This document shows positions 1-14,175 of a stretch of 64,000 nt of DNA, in pieces. The notes beneath the pieces are model-generated. The model had not been told where the DNA came from. It worked only from the letters and a program-made list of their open reading frames with translations, and searched no databases. This DNA is from Solea solea (taxonomy: Eukaryota; Chordata; Actinopteri; Pleuronectiformes; Soleidae). Every line of letters begins with the position of its first letter. The stretch's first letter is position 1. Both the position numbers and the translations under genes were made by a program. The stretch spans positions 11,165,654 to 11,229,653 of the forward strand of contig NC_081149.1 in the NCBI RefSeq assembly GCF_958295425.1. Reading direction: 5' to 3'.

Positions 1-660
1 GATAAAGATATCTGTAGCTAAATTATTCAGAAAAGAACTTGTCCTCTCTGAAACAGACCAGGGGCCTCAACTGTAAGTACGGACGCCTGAAAAGTTGGCG
101 TACATACGACATACATTAAGTGCTCACGCACAAAAATATTCTGATTTATAAATCCGTTCAAATGCACGTCCCACACCACTTTCACTTCATAAATCACAAT
201 CAACTCAAAAGCACAGCTTTTGCAAGTTTCAGACGTCCACACTTGACCATAAATAGTGCAAAAAAATGCCCCACCTTATTATTCATTGATCGGGAGTGAG
301 CGCAAAGTCATGGCAAACACAGAGACAAGAAGAGGAAGTTCACACAAACAGAAATCGAGGCACAAAAAATGTTTTATACGGTGTCGTCAACACTAATGCC
401 AAAAAAGTTAGAGTGACAGAATGTGGCAAATGCTGTAAATTCAGAAGGTCAATGTTGCTGCTCAACAACAGTGCACTCTATTCATTCCATTCGTAATCAC
501 TGGTCAGCAGATCTGACTGGTCTCTGAAAATTCTCTCCCTCTAAAGCTTCCATCCTCTAGCAGAGCCAAATAAACTATTTTGCGTCATGGCGCATTGTGA
601 CGCATTATTCCCTCCCTACTTGATTGAATCGTACATGACGGGCAGTTCTGCTCAATCATG

Positions 661-699
661 ACAACAACAACAATAATAATAATAATAATAATAATAATT
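661..699. repeat. (AAC)n/(AAT)n microsatellite
   Basis: Short AAC run passing into an AAT run, inside the Harbinger-like relic. Confidence 0.9.
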
Positions 700-1029
700 A
701 ATAACAACATTAATAACAGTACATTTCGTTAGAAAAGTGTGTTATCCAATTATCAATTATCTAAACTGTTACAACATTCTTCACAATATATAAAAACTCT
801 TTATAACACAGGAAGGGATTAAACTCAAAAGATGAAAATATCATTAGAAACACAATATAATTTTTTATGGAAAAATTCACTGTATCTTCTCAGTTGGAGC
901 ACATTAATCTAGAGCCGTGCAAAAGTAATCAGTCCCGTTTACCTTATTATCCCTGAGTCTCATACAACAAAAGTATTTAATAATTTAAAATGTTATCTTG
1001 TATTCATTTTTAATATATATATTTATTTG

Positions 1030-1048
1030 GGTGTGTGTGTGTGTGTGA
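1030..1048. repeat. (GT)n microsatellite
   Basis: Nine uninterrupted GT units just after an AT-rich stretch. Confidence 0.9.
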
Positions 1049-1190
1049 ATGTTGGTGTGCGTTTCTGGGTGTATCAGTCAAACAGGTATTTGTTTATTTC
1101 TTGTTAAATACGTTTTATCAGTGTGCTAACAGTGCTAAAAGTGGTTTACAACTTCTTTTGTGTGTACGCAAGCTTTATGAATGAGGTCTG

Positions 1191-4100
1191 AAGTGGTCAA
1201 AAGTGTTAATGGTCTGAATAATTCAGTTTAACAATAAACTTCACATCAAGGCTCTTCAGCACACAGGAGGGGTTGCAAGAGGAGCAGTTTGCTCAGCTTG
1301 TTTCTTGTCTCTTTAGATCTTTAATGACTTAACTCCTTCACAAACCTAAAAATTATAAAAGGCGACATGTCACAACTTAAAAAAATATCAAAGAAGTCAC
1401 ATGGATTTTTTGTAATATTTGGCCCACTGGCTGAGAGCCGTGGTCATAAAAGCTCAGCCTTCTACCTACAATTATGGTATTTTATTCACTGGCACAGTTG
1501 TGACTATAGTACCTCCATATTAAACCCCTCTACCAGCCTGCAGGAGTCTCATCTCTAAAAAATAATTTTTTTACGTCCTGGTATTATGTGGGCAGAAGAA
1601 CAACAAAAAAGGTAAAAGGGACAGTGGCTGCTGAAAGCAGTATAAACTGAAACCTTGGTCACACTGCACAGCACTAGACACAGTTGGACCGCAGTCTGGT
1701 TCAAAAGCAGTTATGCCGACTCCTGGACATTCATCACAGGAGCTGTGATCGCTGGAGGGGCCAACAGACAAGAGCCGTACTGCACTCTGTTTTCATTAAT
1801 TGTCTCTACAACTGGTTAGAGCCAACAGTTAGACACAGAGTTCAATTACTTCCAGAGAAGTGTTAGTTTGTTAGGTTTAAACCATTTCTATATGGAGCCA
1901 CATTTGTGGGTAGGAGAGAAAGCGCCTTATCTAAAACCCCACAAACACAAGCTTAAAAAAAACAGCCACTGACCAAAAGTACAAAAGCTCAACAGATGAT
2001 GTTTCCTAACTTCAAACCATATTTATAGTTATCAATTAACCGTACGGATAAAAGACTGATCAATATGTTGCACCTCACTGGGATTCTTTAATCAATTTAT
2101 GTCAAAACAATCACAATTTTTTGGACCATCCCTCCTTCCCGGCTTATTTTGTTCTTCTTACCCCTCTCACACACACAGCCACAGTAGAAGCTCCCTGTTT
2201 GTCTTCTCCTGTCCTCATTAGTAAGCAAGGACCCTGTTCTTGTTTGCACACTCCACTGTTCTGACTAAATGAGAAAATTAATGAGCTGGAGTGAGCTACA
2301 GGGAACACCACAACCTTCGGTGCCTGCACCCCCCAACCTGTCCCTACCTAACCCAACGTCACCCTCTGACTGTTAGTCCATCCATGCTTTACTCTCTTGC
2401 GTCCCTGCTCCATGTCCTGTTCCCATCTCCCAAACCCTTGGTTAATTTCACACTGATGCTTGTCTGAGCTCTGTAGATGGGTCTTTAGTAAACAAGGGGG
2501 ATGGAGAAAGACTTGACCGCTGCCTTGTCTATCATTCATATCCCTCTAGCAACTTGGCCATTGGAATACTTCCCTCATTTATGAAAAGACTGGGGAAAAG
2601 TGGTGCACAGCAGAAAATTTGAAAGATTATAAAATGGTTTTAATAAAACGGCAAAAAGTGCAAACACAAACCATTTCAAAAAAGTCAAACCCAATGTCAT
2701 AAGAAGGGCACATTTTCAAGAACATTTAGGCAAAATGCAGGTTTAAAGAAGCCCCTAAACATGGACATTACTTACAGTTATGAATAAAAGAGACAAGAGA
2801 TTTTAATAAGTAGCCACCTGGTGAGGAGCTAAGATTAATAATGGATATGTCTTATATATTGTTGCACTGAAGTAAGCTCTAGGGATGTGTGAGGCTGAGA
2901 GTGAATAAGGTCCTGTCTGTGCTGTCTGCAGGCTCAGCTGAACTAGATACCTGATTCATTACCTGCCCACAGCGAGACAGAAAAAAACAAACACTGTGCA
3001 TCTTTAAAGCAAAAGGTTGTCATTGTTCTTTCGTGAACGTTTTTTTTTTTCCTTTCATTGGATTACAAAGAGCGGGCTGCTGCGGTAGAGGACAAAAAGT
3101 CAAACAATTATTGATTGTGTGATTGTTAACTTGATTTCTGATTTCAAACAGAACAACACAAAGCTGGTCCAGAAGCTAAAACTAAAGGAAAAAAACTATA
3201 CAATTTATCAAAGCATGGGGAAAATATTTGGCAATTATTCTATAAATATAAGAATAATTTCTTGCAGTTGGAAACAAAATAGATGAAGGGAGCTCCATTA
3301 ACTACAAGAGTAAAATACTGCTTTTGATCATGCTTTGAGACTTTTGCTTTTAACACAAGCTTACCTTTACTTAATCTCAACATTGAAATAAGCATTTTGA
3401 AACCTCACCCAGAAAGTTTCAATGCACAGTTTAAACTCAACTTTGCATTTAATTGGACTACTCTGTGTCCTTGTTTACAAACACTTGCGAAAAATTTATT
3501 TCCTGTACAAGTGACGCACATGTCTGCTATGCAATGTGGCAATATGACCCCATATCAGTTTGTAAGGAGTAGGAATTTTCTGTTAACCTATTACATCACA
3601 GACTAAAACAACTGCATGACTGCTAGTTGGTACCATGTCAATCACCATTGTGTGTTTGTCCAACATCCATTAACTTTGAAATATTTTATTCTTTAAACTG
3701 ACTGAGGTTAAATTACATCTCCTCATTAGTTAGTACAGAACCAGGTCTATACCAGAGTTAGCTGAATCGCTAATTTGCATGTCCAAAAAATGCACCAGTC
3801 TGTATTTTCCCGTGATTTCCACACATCTGTTGTCCTCTTCCGTGTGCAAGCTTCCTGCAATAGTTCTACTGTATGTCAAAACCCAGGGTTGTGACCTGCG
3901 GAGCGTGCAGGCCAGTTTGGGTCCAGTTGGTCATGTAGTAGCCTTATCCAAGGCTGAAATCAATTTCAATTTCCATCCGACTAACATGTTAACATGTATT
4001 CTAAAAAGGTACATTATTTGATTTATTCTAACATCATCACCACAATTTCCCCACACATTACAAAAAACAATTACATTTTAAAAATTCTGTTTTGTTTTTG

Positions 4101-6584
4101 GAAAGTTTGCAGACACACACTCTTGTGTAAGGAAATTTTCCAAAAACAATGAAAAACTACTATTATGTGCCTGACATAATCCCATTAGTCTAAGTCAGTG
4201 AACCCTGTGGGACCATGAGAGACAAAGCTGGACTGAGTTGGTGATGGAAGCCATTAAGGCAGAAAGGGAAACAAGAAAATTATGTCGGCCTGTGCACTGA
4301 GCAAACAATTTGCATTCAAATCAATAGGGGGGCATGTTGGATTCTCGCCTAAATAGATCTCCAAATCCCTCCCGTCTTGCTCAGTAGAAAGACTCTGATA
4401 AAACTTGTTTTTCCTATTTCTGGACTTTAAGGGCTTAGAAACCCCAAATGCAATGTTGTTATCCAGATAAGATGAAATAAGGAAAAAGCTAAAAGCAACA
4501 AAATAAAAAAAAAATACTCCAGTGATATTGTTTAATATGTTTGTTCTAATAATTAAATGTGTAAAGGAGGAGGTGGTGCACCAGTGGCAGTGAGGACACC
4601 CAGGGATTTTAATCAGTTTTTAAAAATAAATAAACCACAATTTCATCCCTCGTCCCACACTTAACAGATCAACTTTGAACTGAATTATTAGCGAATATCT
4701 TAATATATTTTAAATGCGGGGGGTATGTATATCAGCATAGATGGAAGAGGAAAACAAACTAACTGTAAAAGAGGGGCAGCGGTGTAGAACACGGCGCCAA
4801 AGCACACTCAAATTAACTCCATAAATTCAACCATGTCTTGCATATGATGATTCCTTTGCTCTGCAGCAGGAGCTCATTAACAGAAGAACCTGAATCCATA
4901 CTTCTGTGTTAAGGCAAGGCCTAAGGGAAGAAACTATAGAGAATGCTCAAAGTTGGTAAATAATTCATGTAGTTTAGAGAGTTGGAGACTGACACTCACA
5001 GAATGTACGTGTCAGAAAACGCAAGGTAAAAAAACTAATTAAAAGGTGGTTTGATCAATCACAGATGGATCAAAGCTGCAGCTTCACTTTTCGGGCAGCA
5101 ACACACCCTTTCTTGCATTTACTTGTAAAAAACATCTGTCATGTGGGAACACTATTTGCAACATTAGACATTTGAAAATGACATTGAAACTCAGACAAAT
5201 CTCCCCAGGAAACAGAGATGTCGACGTTGCTCTTGCATTAGTTAAAACAAATGGTTCTTAGCCTCCTTTGAATGATTAACCTAATTCCAAATGAATTCCA
5301 TTAGAGCAATTTCATTCAAGTGAAAGAAAGATGACATCTTTCGCTGGTTCAATGGAGACATCACTTGCATTTTAAAACTGTATCGTTTATTCGGAACATA
5401 AGGCTTTCATTCTGTTACTAAATCTGGTGAATTTGGAAAATGTTTTGTAGTTTTCCCTAAATTAGGTAATCACTGTTTGATTTCACGTTTCCAGAGAGAT
5501 AATTCCAGTTGACGACACACATCATCTCTTAATTTTATGTTGGGTTAACAGCTTTAACATGATGCATGATAATACTGCACTCCTGATTTAATTTGTGAGA
5601 ACAGGAAATTGAGTGAAATTACAAGTTTAGACGGAGTATCTAAATAACTTTGAGATAATTTTCTTTTCCTCTTGTTTGAGTTTATTTGAAAAAGATCTTC
5701 AATTATAAAAAAAATTATTGATGATTTCAAATGACAAATACCCTGTGTACTGTGCACCATAGCCTGTTGTATCCCCAGATTTAAAATTTAGACGAAATAA
5801 CAAAGGATGCTACACTGATTAGTGTGATTTACCATTTAACATTAAGGAACAGATGGATCTGAGCATCTTGGTTTTCTCCACTGATTCAACTTTTTAGAAC
5901 AATAACAGCTAGACGACTGCCAGATGTCACTTTTATGCTTCCCTTTGTCCAGAAAAATACAGTGTCACTTCTAAAGACTAACATAAAAAAAAAAAGGAAA
6001 AATATATTTTGGCCACTTTAATGCAGCTGTTAGATGGCACCATTTTTTTCCCCATCTGCCCAAACAAATCAAGCTGAAGGAGTAAACGTAGGTTGCAGGT
6101 GCAGTGTGGGGAATTAGATTACCAGGTGACAGGGTAATGCCCACGACAGGGGTTGAAGGATGCTCGACTCCTCTGCAGCCCTGGATCGATTCTCAGGCTG
6201 AAGCAAAGAGAAGTGGAGAATGAGATGGAAAGACATCTAGTCGAGCCCTATATCCCTCAGTCTATCACTATCATTTGTCACCTGTCAGGGCCTTTCCCCG
6301 ACTACACCCTGTCTTGCCCTGAACCCGTTTTTCATCCAGACGCCTTCATACTGGCAGACAAAGCTGGCTGAAGCATCTGCTTCTCAACCTTGAGTTGAAT
6401 CACTGGGGAGGGTCTGACAGATAGATGGTGCCCAGAAAATTGCAATGAGAAGTATCCACCAAACCACAGCAGCTCAGTGTAAATCAATCATAATCAACGT
6501 AAATATTAAAAGGCAATTGAAAAACAACCTGGATAAGATTATTTCAGTCAGTGCGTTGCCATTTAATCACAGTTAATCGAGCTA
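1191..6584. other. Intronic stretch without recognisable genes
   Basis: AT-rich sequence with short A and T runs. The few open frames (for example near 3397-3606 and 3779-4021) lack domain motifs and splice context. I see no RNA gene or clear transposon here. Confidence 0.6.
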
Positions 6585-6925
6585 AGGCCGTAGTCCAATT
6601 AAGACAGGCGACCAGACAACTTTCCCGTGACGAGTCCGATTATACATGAGGAGGAGAAATCAATTTATTTGCCATGTAAGTCTGACTCCTGCAGTTTATA
6701 CATCGCCTCCTTCTATTTCTGGGTCAAAGACCGAGGAGGAATTTTTTGGTCCAACTACAGTCCAACTAAGCTTATACATGCAGGAGTAATCGGACTATGA
6801 ATTGCACTATCCAGGAATTTTAGTCTGACTTAGAGCAGCTCAATTTTAGATGGACTAACGTCTTTACATGATATTGAGAAAACTAAATTATTGTCTTAGT
6901 CTGACTAAAATCGGACTGTACTCAA
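6585..6925. repeat. Unclassified interspersed repeat with recurring GTCCGACT-like motifs
   Basis: Variants of the words AGTCCGATTA, AGTCTGACT, AGTCCAACTA and ATCGGACT recur in both orientations over about 340 bases, with ATACATG/TTACATG words between them. The first motif and the last (AAAATCGGACT) look like decayed inverted ends. This resembles a class of fish DNA-transposon-derived repeats, but I cannot name the family. Confidence 0.4.
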
Positions 6926-9243
6926 CCTGAAGCCTGAGAACGTGCCTTCATTACTTTCAGCCCCCTCTCCACACTCCTGCGATCTAACCACGTCTGATTA
7001 AAAACATTTTAACCGGAGAACCATAATGAGCACAAATGTTTAAACAGTATAATTCTGAATGAATCTAATTCAAGCTGGATGAATATTTAATGTACAGACA
7101 TATCAGACATGTCCGTGTGTAAGTGTGGTGTAGGTTGTCGTGCTGAATTCCAGCTTTTCAAGGATCTATTCATCTTATCTGATACATTAAAGTGAGAGGA
7201 GACAGGGGGCCAGGAATGATGAAATGAACAAGGAGAGGTAAGTGTCGTGAAAGCAATAATGAGAAATTGAGAGAGTAATGAAACCGATAAGAAAGATGGT
7301 ATTGGAAAAGTGATGAAGAGAAAATATATACAGTAGATATTAGAATAAATGTTATGTCATCAATGACTTCAGTTAGCTCTGAGTTAGACCATATTTTGTA
7401 GGACTTAATTTTTCTTAATTTCTCTTCTTTTAAAGTTTAGTGGGATGCAGTGCAGTAACATTAGGTTGACTAACATTAGCTTTCAGAGTGGCAAAAAAAG
7501 AAAGTGAAAAATCTGCTTCAACCTGTTGGATGATTTTTTTTTCATTACTTTGTTTCAGTTAGTCATTCATAAATGACTCTTTTTCATAAATAATCTCCTA
7601 ATGTGTCGACACATTCAATTGAAGTGGGAATTTTCATGATTGATAAATATGGTTTTCTGTAAAACTCCACTCCAGTTGAATTTTTACTTGCAAGAAAATT
7701 GCTTCATACAAACCTGCTTGTTTAGAACATTTTATGTGTAAATAAACACTGACTCACTGGAAACGATGAATGAAGTGGCAGTTTCAAGTAGTCAGAGTTC
7801 ACTTGCTCACTTTAAATCCATGGAGATCGGGCAATATATCACAGAACTTCACATACTGAATACGATGCCACCGGGTGCTTTTAAAAGAATATGGAAACAG
7901 CCAGAGTGGACATTATTCCAGTCCAGTGTTATCCTCACATCAACTTTCTGATAAACTTTCCCTCATCCTACTCCAGAGAAAACTTACACATCCCAATAAA
8001 AACATTTCAAATAAACCACCAGATATTAAAGTAAGTATGCACTGGATTCTGTACCTGCTATGAAATGATCACAACATAAGTAGAATATGTTGCCTGTGGG
8101 TTCCAATAGCTCCAGCTTCTTTGAGCGGATATTATGGCATTATGTAACCCACCTCTGACGTCTCTCGGGATCTTAACGGATCCGGTAAAATGCTCTCTGT
8201 TATGACAGGAAAAACCTTTTGTGTCATCTGATTTCTATAGAGTATTTTAAGCAACTCAACACTTGTCATGTTAAATTCTGCCAGAATATTATCAAAATAA
8301 AAGTACTGTGAAAACATTTTCAGCTATGTGGAAGGGATAACACTGTTGGTGAATTGGCCATGAGCACAATGGCAAACAAACCCCTAACCAAACACAAAAT
8401 TATACATTCACAGCCCACACAACACTATCCATCGCTGCTTCCTGTTGTTTTCTCTCGACATCTCTGACTGTTCCAGGCCTCCAGCCCACCAGAGCTGAGA
8501 GTGATTGGATCGGACATCAGCATGCCTGATTCTCACAGCAAAAACACAGGGAAACACAAAGAGGCACAATCCAGAGATAATCACACACAGAGACTCTGCT
8601 CATACAAGCTGGAAGGCTGTGTCCTCAGCACATGTATAAACAAACTGCAATGTTATTGAAAACTGTAAATGAAAAGAACATGAATATCCAGTGGATTTTC
8701 ACGGTTTTAGCAGCTTGCTATGACCCCATTTCAGAGTTAATGGGGATTGTTGGCAAGTTTCCCAATTCCCCTTTCAGCCCAGTCAGTGTTGGTGAACATC
8801 AAAGCACAAAAAAGACCTTCACACGTTGAAAGCTCCAGAGGTATTTACTGTATTTAAACACTAAATTAGAGACAGTCCATGGGTGTCCTGTTAAGTTTAG
8901 AAATGTAGCATCACATTAGTGATGTTTGGAATAAAGTAGAACAACTGATTATTTCCCTATTGTTATTTCCTTCTGTGTCACAAGGGTCACTGGGTTGGTC
9001 CATGGAAGTTGGACAATTTCCATCAAACGCTACTGACATTGCATTTTTTCATTAAGAGGGAGGGAGGGAGCTATTATAAAGTGTTATTATAAAAAAAGTG
9101 TGACTTATCTATAGAGTAGAGCAAAGTAAACTTGTATTACTTGAAACTCTACCCTTTTCATGTCCAGGTTTTCTTGCCATCAGTGTGTGAATGAAAATTA
9201 GAGAGAGAGAAAAATATGCATTGTCAAAGCATAGAATGCTTGA

Positions 9244-9273
9244 TATACACACACGTATAAATATGTGTATATT

Positions 9274-9315
<42 letters not shown>

Positions 9316-9322
9316 TACATAC

Positions 9323-9352
<30 letters not shown>
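9244..9352. repeat. Compound (CA)n/(TA)n microsatellite
   Basis: Mixed ATAC, CACA and long TATA runs. The cysteine/tyrosine/isoleucine-rich open frames across this region are translations of the repeat. Confidence 0.95.
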
Positions 9353-9353
<1 letters not shown>

Positions 9354-12300
9354 GAATTTTTTTCTATTTAATTGGAAGTAAGATGGTGTAACCATAATAT
9401 TACCTTCCTATGACAATCATTTATTTATTATACAATTACCACACTGTTGCCATGTTGTTACTCCACTGCAATGTAAAATGTCACCATATTAGAAGTCACC
9501 ATTTAGTAGTGTGATCAATTCAGACTCAGATGAGCAGATTATCCTATTCTTTGACCGAAAGCCAAACACACACTGAAAGAAAATATGAAGGCACAGATGG
9601 AAGAGCAAGGTGATTAGAAATAAGAAATCAAAATAGCAGTAAAGTAAAAGCAAATGGAAAGTGGGTTTGACTTATTGCTCAGTATAACCTCCAGCTGGGG
9701 CCCAAGAGAATGGCCGGTGGTGTATCTCCTCAGTCTGCTCATTACCATCTTGCTGCGGTCTCCCTGTCTGTATTATTCATCAATCTGCCCTGGCTTACCA
9801 TTGTCTCAGGCTATGGATGGGTGCTGTGCTGCAGGTGCTAACTGGCAAATTGATCATAACCCCACCTCTGATCTGCCCTTGTTTTGTGAGTCAGTTCTGC
9901 TCCAATCTGATGAGGTAACCACTCAGGAGACTCATGTGACCAGGATGGATTTACTCTCATGTCTGTGATCCCCGTGTCCCAACAGGTCAGCCAACATTGA
10001 TTCACAATTCCAGTGATTTTCACGGATGAGGCAGTGTCGGGATGAGACGGCTATAGTGAGCTGAGCCACCTGCTGTGTGCTGGATGAGTTACACAATGAG
10101 AGGCTGTGCTTGTTTCAACACCACTGTATGAGTCTGGACCACAACACAACATTAGAGAGGCTGGATCCTGATGAAAGGCAGCAGACAGAAATGGTGTGAA
10201 AAGAATAATTACAGGCATCATTCTGTAGTTCTCGAATTGTCAATAAAGACCACCCCGCTACATTCCTCCGTCTGTGGCCCTGAGCACTTGGAAGCACTTA
10301 CAAGGAATAAAGTGGGCCATAATGCTAATGTGACAACACAATATATCATCTTAATATATTTAAGCTACCATCCTTACATTAAAATACAGAAGTTAATATT
10401 TGGATGGTGTCCCATGTGGTGACGTTACATCAATATTGAACTGAAGCTGGACTTTTTAAAAAACAACATGTTAATATGTAGCCTGAGACCAATGCAGTTT
10501 TCATATCATTTCTCATCTGTCACTCTTAGAGCTCTACACATACTCCCTCTCTGTTTGTCGTGGTACACAAAGTATATGTAAGACATAAAAGAGTATTGCC
10601 CTAATAACATAACTTAAATCAGTAATTACGTATGTAGTGTTGAAAAGCTCAGCAAGCTGCAGTGTATTTGTTGAAGTCAGCAAAAAGTTTAGTCAACCAC
10701 AAGTTCTGAAAATATGCAATTACAGTGGTACCTCAGATGACATCGTCTGATAAAATACCACAGTCAAAGTGACCCGAGACAAAGCAAACAGGTCATGTGA
10801 GCCGTAGGGATATGACAAAACATTAGAATAAAATTTGATATCAAATCAGCTATCAGTGTCTTATTTTTATTTCTTTCCTTACCTCTGATGCAGATGTCCT
10901 AAAAATAGGTATGTGGTCTGCACTCAAGACCAGGACACAGCTATTAATATTTAAAAAGGGAAGACTAGAGGGACATGCTGTGTTTGGTAATAGGCCATCA
11001 TCATTTGTCATCTAATTTTCCCTGGAAAATTGCTTTGAGGAAGTAAAGTTATTTTCAACATTATGTTATTGACCTACTTACATCTCAGGAGCCTTTGCTA
11101 CATTGAAGCATGGACATCCTTGTGTTGTTGTATAAGTTGTTAACCTAAGATGCTGACGAGTAAGAGACAAGTTTACAGCTGACATCAGTGCAACTCACCG
11201 TTCACGATAACTCTCTCTTTGAACAACAATTGCTAAAATCATAACTTAGTGACATTGTCAAGGCATGACAGGCCTGTCAAGCTTTGGACATCTGCATAAG
11301 CTGATGTCTTGTACAATGAGAAAAGACTCTCAGTATTTTAAGGGCTTGGTGGTTAGTGGTTCTAATATAAGCAATATGAATACATAAGAGAAAAAAAAAG
11401 TGGGTACAATATATATTTGCACATTTCACAAGCAGGGATGAGCTTAATGTATGCAAATATATGCAAACTTGCAAGATGCATGGAGATATGTGGCTTAAAT
11501 ACCATGTCCCCTGAAGCTGAAGATAGTGGGGTGTTTTTAAGCTGCAGGGCATAGCTTTTCGGTTGGGGGAAGGACCAAATGAGCTTTGTGTGTTATCATT
11601 GACAAAGTTTATATTCATGGGTAAGCAGCCATGTTATGTACAACAACATGTGAAGTGCTTAAGTGACTAAACTGTCATTATCTCCACACCGGTGCGTGTC
11701 CGAATGTGTGCCTTTTGGTGCAATGATTTCACGCAAACTCAGTCATATCCGTGAAAAGTGCACTAGTGTCAGGGGAGGGTTCTTTGTGTTTACAATCATA
11801 CTCCAACCCGTTTGCAGCGACGTCACTTTACTAGTGCAATGTGGCTGTTACATCCATCTGTCTTGACATAAAACAAATCACCTTCTGTGTGGAGTGTAGG
11901 AAGGTGAAACAAAAGCACCACTGGCATTGTTTGGACTTAAACGACAGGGGTTTGAATGTAATGGATATTTGTTAATATTTAAAAGTTACAAATTGCAGTT
12001 TCAAGGTGAGGGAACCAAGTTTGTTAGAAGCTACTGTACTTTCAATGTCAGTTCTGTGTCTCACATGTTGCTTCTTCTTCAGACGTCTCCATAAAATGTG
12101 AAAAAGACTTTCTCTCTAATCTCGTATCGCTGTGAGGACAAGCTATGCCATGGGAACAGAATAATAATATATCCCCTGTTCCCTCTGCTGTCACCGAAGA
12201 CAAACCAGTGATCCTTCAAGTGCATTTAAACACACGTATAATCTTAATAAGACAACTATATGATGAGACACTGTTGTTTTTATTCAAAGATACAGAAAAT

Positions 12301-14153
12301 CATAGCAGGTATTTTATTTAGGGCTGATAATGACAGTCCAGCAAACTAATACATGCAATTCTAAGGGTAAAAAGAAGAGAAAAGAGATTCACAGAACTGA
12401 ACAACATGAATGTTTTATTTTCTACTCTCTCTCGTTAGAACTACTATAATCACATTTGATAACTTGCCAGTTCATGACCTACCACTTATAAATTAGATGC
12501 AAATACAAACAGCAAGCTGGTTTATTCAAATATTTTCCTACATCTAAACGATGTTTCTGGTAGCGCCAGAGAACTCTACAAAAAAACAAAGCCAAAAGAT
12601 GTTGCGAACAAACTGAAAGGGTTATTACAAAATGGAGGAACGGATAATCAGCATGAAAATTATTAATATTGCCATGTGATGATGTGACAGATAATTATTT
12701 TAGGAAAATGCAATCTCCTACAGTGATTTGGTTAAATTAGTTGGGACTGGGGAAATGCTAAGTTCATCAGTGTTGGCATGGAGAGAGCACACAAGTCATT
12801 AAGAGGTATGTTTAAGTAAATAATTTGTCTAATCATTGTTAGTGTTGAAAATTGGTTTGTCTGTACAAGTATGCCCTACCATCTTAATTTCACAAAAATT
12901 CAGTCGATCTCACCCAATCCTTCTGGTATCAGTGTGAATTTGCAAAGAATTTGTAACAAAGGCATTAAAGTAAATACACTCAAGCTTCATGATCTTGTCC
13001 TCCTCACTTGTAAAAATAAGGAGATTTCCCTTTTTATAAAAGGTACAGAGTAACATTTCCACTGCCTATGAGGCTCTACCACTGACCAAACATAATTTAG
13101 GATGCCACATCTGAGAAGCCACAGGATTGTGAGGGCATCCTATTGACCCAGATGTTCAGCAGCTGCTACACATCTAAACTACTAATATGCCTATCATGCA
13201 ATTCAATCCATCAGGGAAGTATACAGTCAGTCATCTTGGAGCCTGTTTGTGATCCCCAGATAAAATGAGAATCACTTTTGCAGAATCTGCCACTGCTACT
13301 AAGAGGTGAGTGTGTGTCTGTGTCATAACCTACTGTATGTAGCCATAATGAATAGGAAATCTATTTTCTGAATTGCATCAATATCCATACCACTGTCTTT
13401 AAAATGTTATCGTTAAGGCCCATTTAACACCCTAGTTACAAATAAATTACTGTTCTCCTTCCACAACATGTGAAGACCAAAAGTGAAACACTTGACATCC
13501 ATGCCTATTTTCATTACATTTAGCAAACAAGAAACCACCACAGAGACACTGATAATATCGCTGGAAAACTAAAGAAAAAAAATGTAGTACAGTATGTATT
13601 TTTGAGAGGGAAGTGAGAGTGATAAAAAGCCACAGTTTGCTTTAAATTGTGACCAAAATAATAAAAGTGAAATCCTATTAAACTGAAATATTTATGTTTT
13701 CTTGATAAAGGCTTTGTTTGTTTTTGACTCATTTGCTGCGAAAAAAAAACTTAAATAGCCATGGAGTAAGCATACTATACTGTGGGTCTCCATTCTGTTT
13801 TGCTGAGGTTTGATGTGTTCTCAGAGCAGTAAAAATATGATGACACGGCACCCTGATCTGCAGTATTTAATAAGGGTCAACACAGGTTGCTATCCCCATG
13901 TTTAAATGATCTAGAATTAATCAGCTACAGGTAGTGCAAATGTCATTAGTGCATCAACTTCCCTTTCCTGTAGGTGACAGAGTAGTCATTACAGGTCATT
14001 TATAACGATAACAACAATGTATGAATAATAAGTAATCACAGGTCAAACAGCATAGTCACGATCTGTGACTATCACGTCACAGACGGACATAGGGGTCTCC
14101 ACGACCACATTTTTTTAAGCTGAGACAAAAACACTCATAATGCGAAAACAAAC

Positions 14154-14175
14154 CCAGTCACACTACTGTGACTGG
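14154..14175. repeat. Perfect 9-bp hairpin
   Basis: CCAGTCACA is followed after 4 bases by its exact reverse complement TGTGACTGG. It has no T tract or other RNA-gene context. Its role is unknown. Confidence 0.8.

Larger units (their letters stand above)
58..1190 (+). mobile_element. PIF-Harbinger-like DNA transposon relic with Myb/SANT fragment
   Basis: The left end (around 58-110) and the right end (around 1157-1190) are imperfect inverted copies. Both carry a CCTCA-type tip followed by a TACGCA/GTACGC-rich stretch, as in fish Harbinger elements. Between them, reading forward, 327-359 encodes KKRKFTQTEIE. After a frameshift, a second frame at about 356-460 encodes KNVLYGVVNTNAKKVRVTE. Together these resemble the Myb/SANT-like DNA-binding protein that Harbinger elements carry beside the transposase. 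No transposase is present, so this is a broken non-autonomous copy. It lies in asic2 intron 1. The family call is from motif memory. The exact ends and target-site duplication are uncertain. Confidence 0.5.

Noticed and set aside
11277..11618. 113-residue reverse open frame
   Set aside because: No recognisable family and no gene context.
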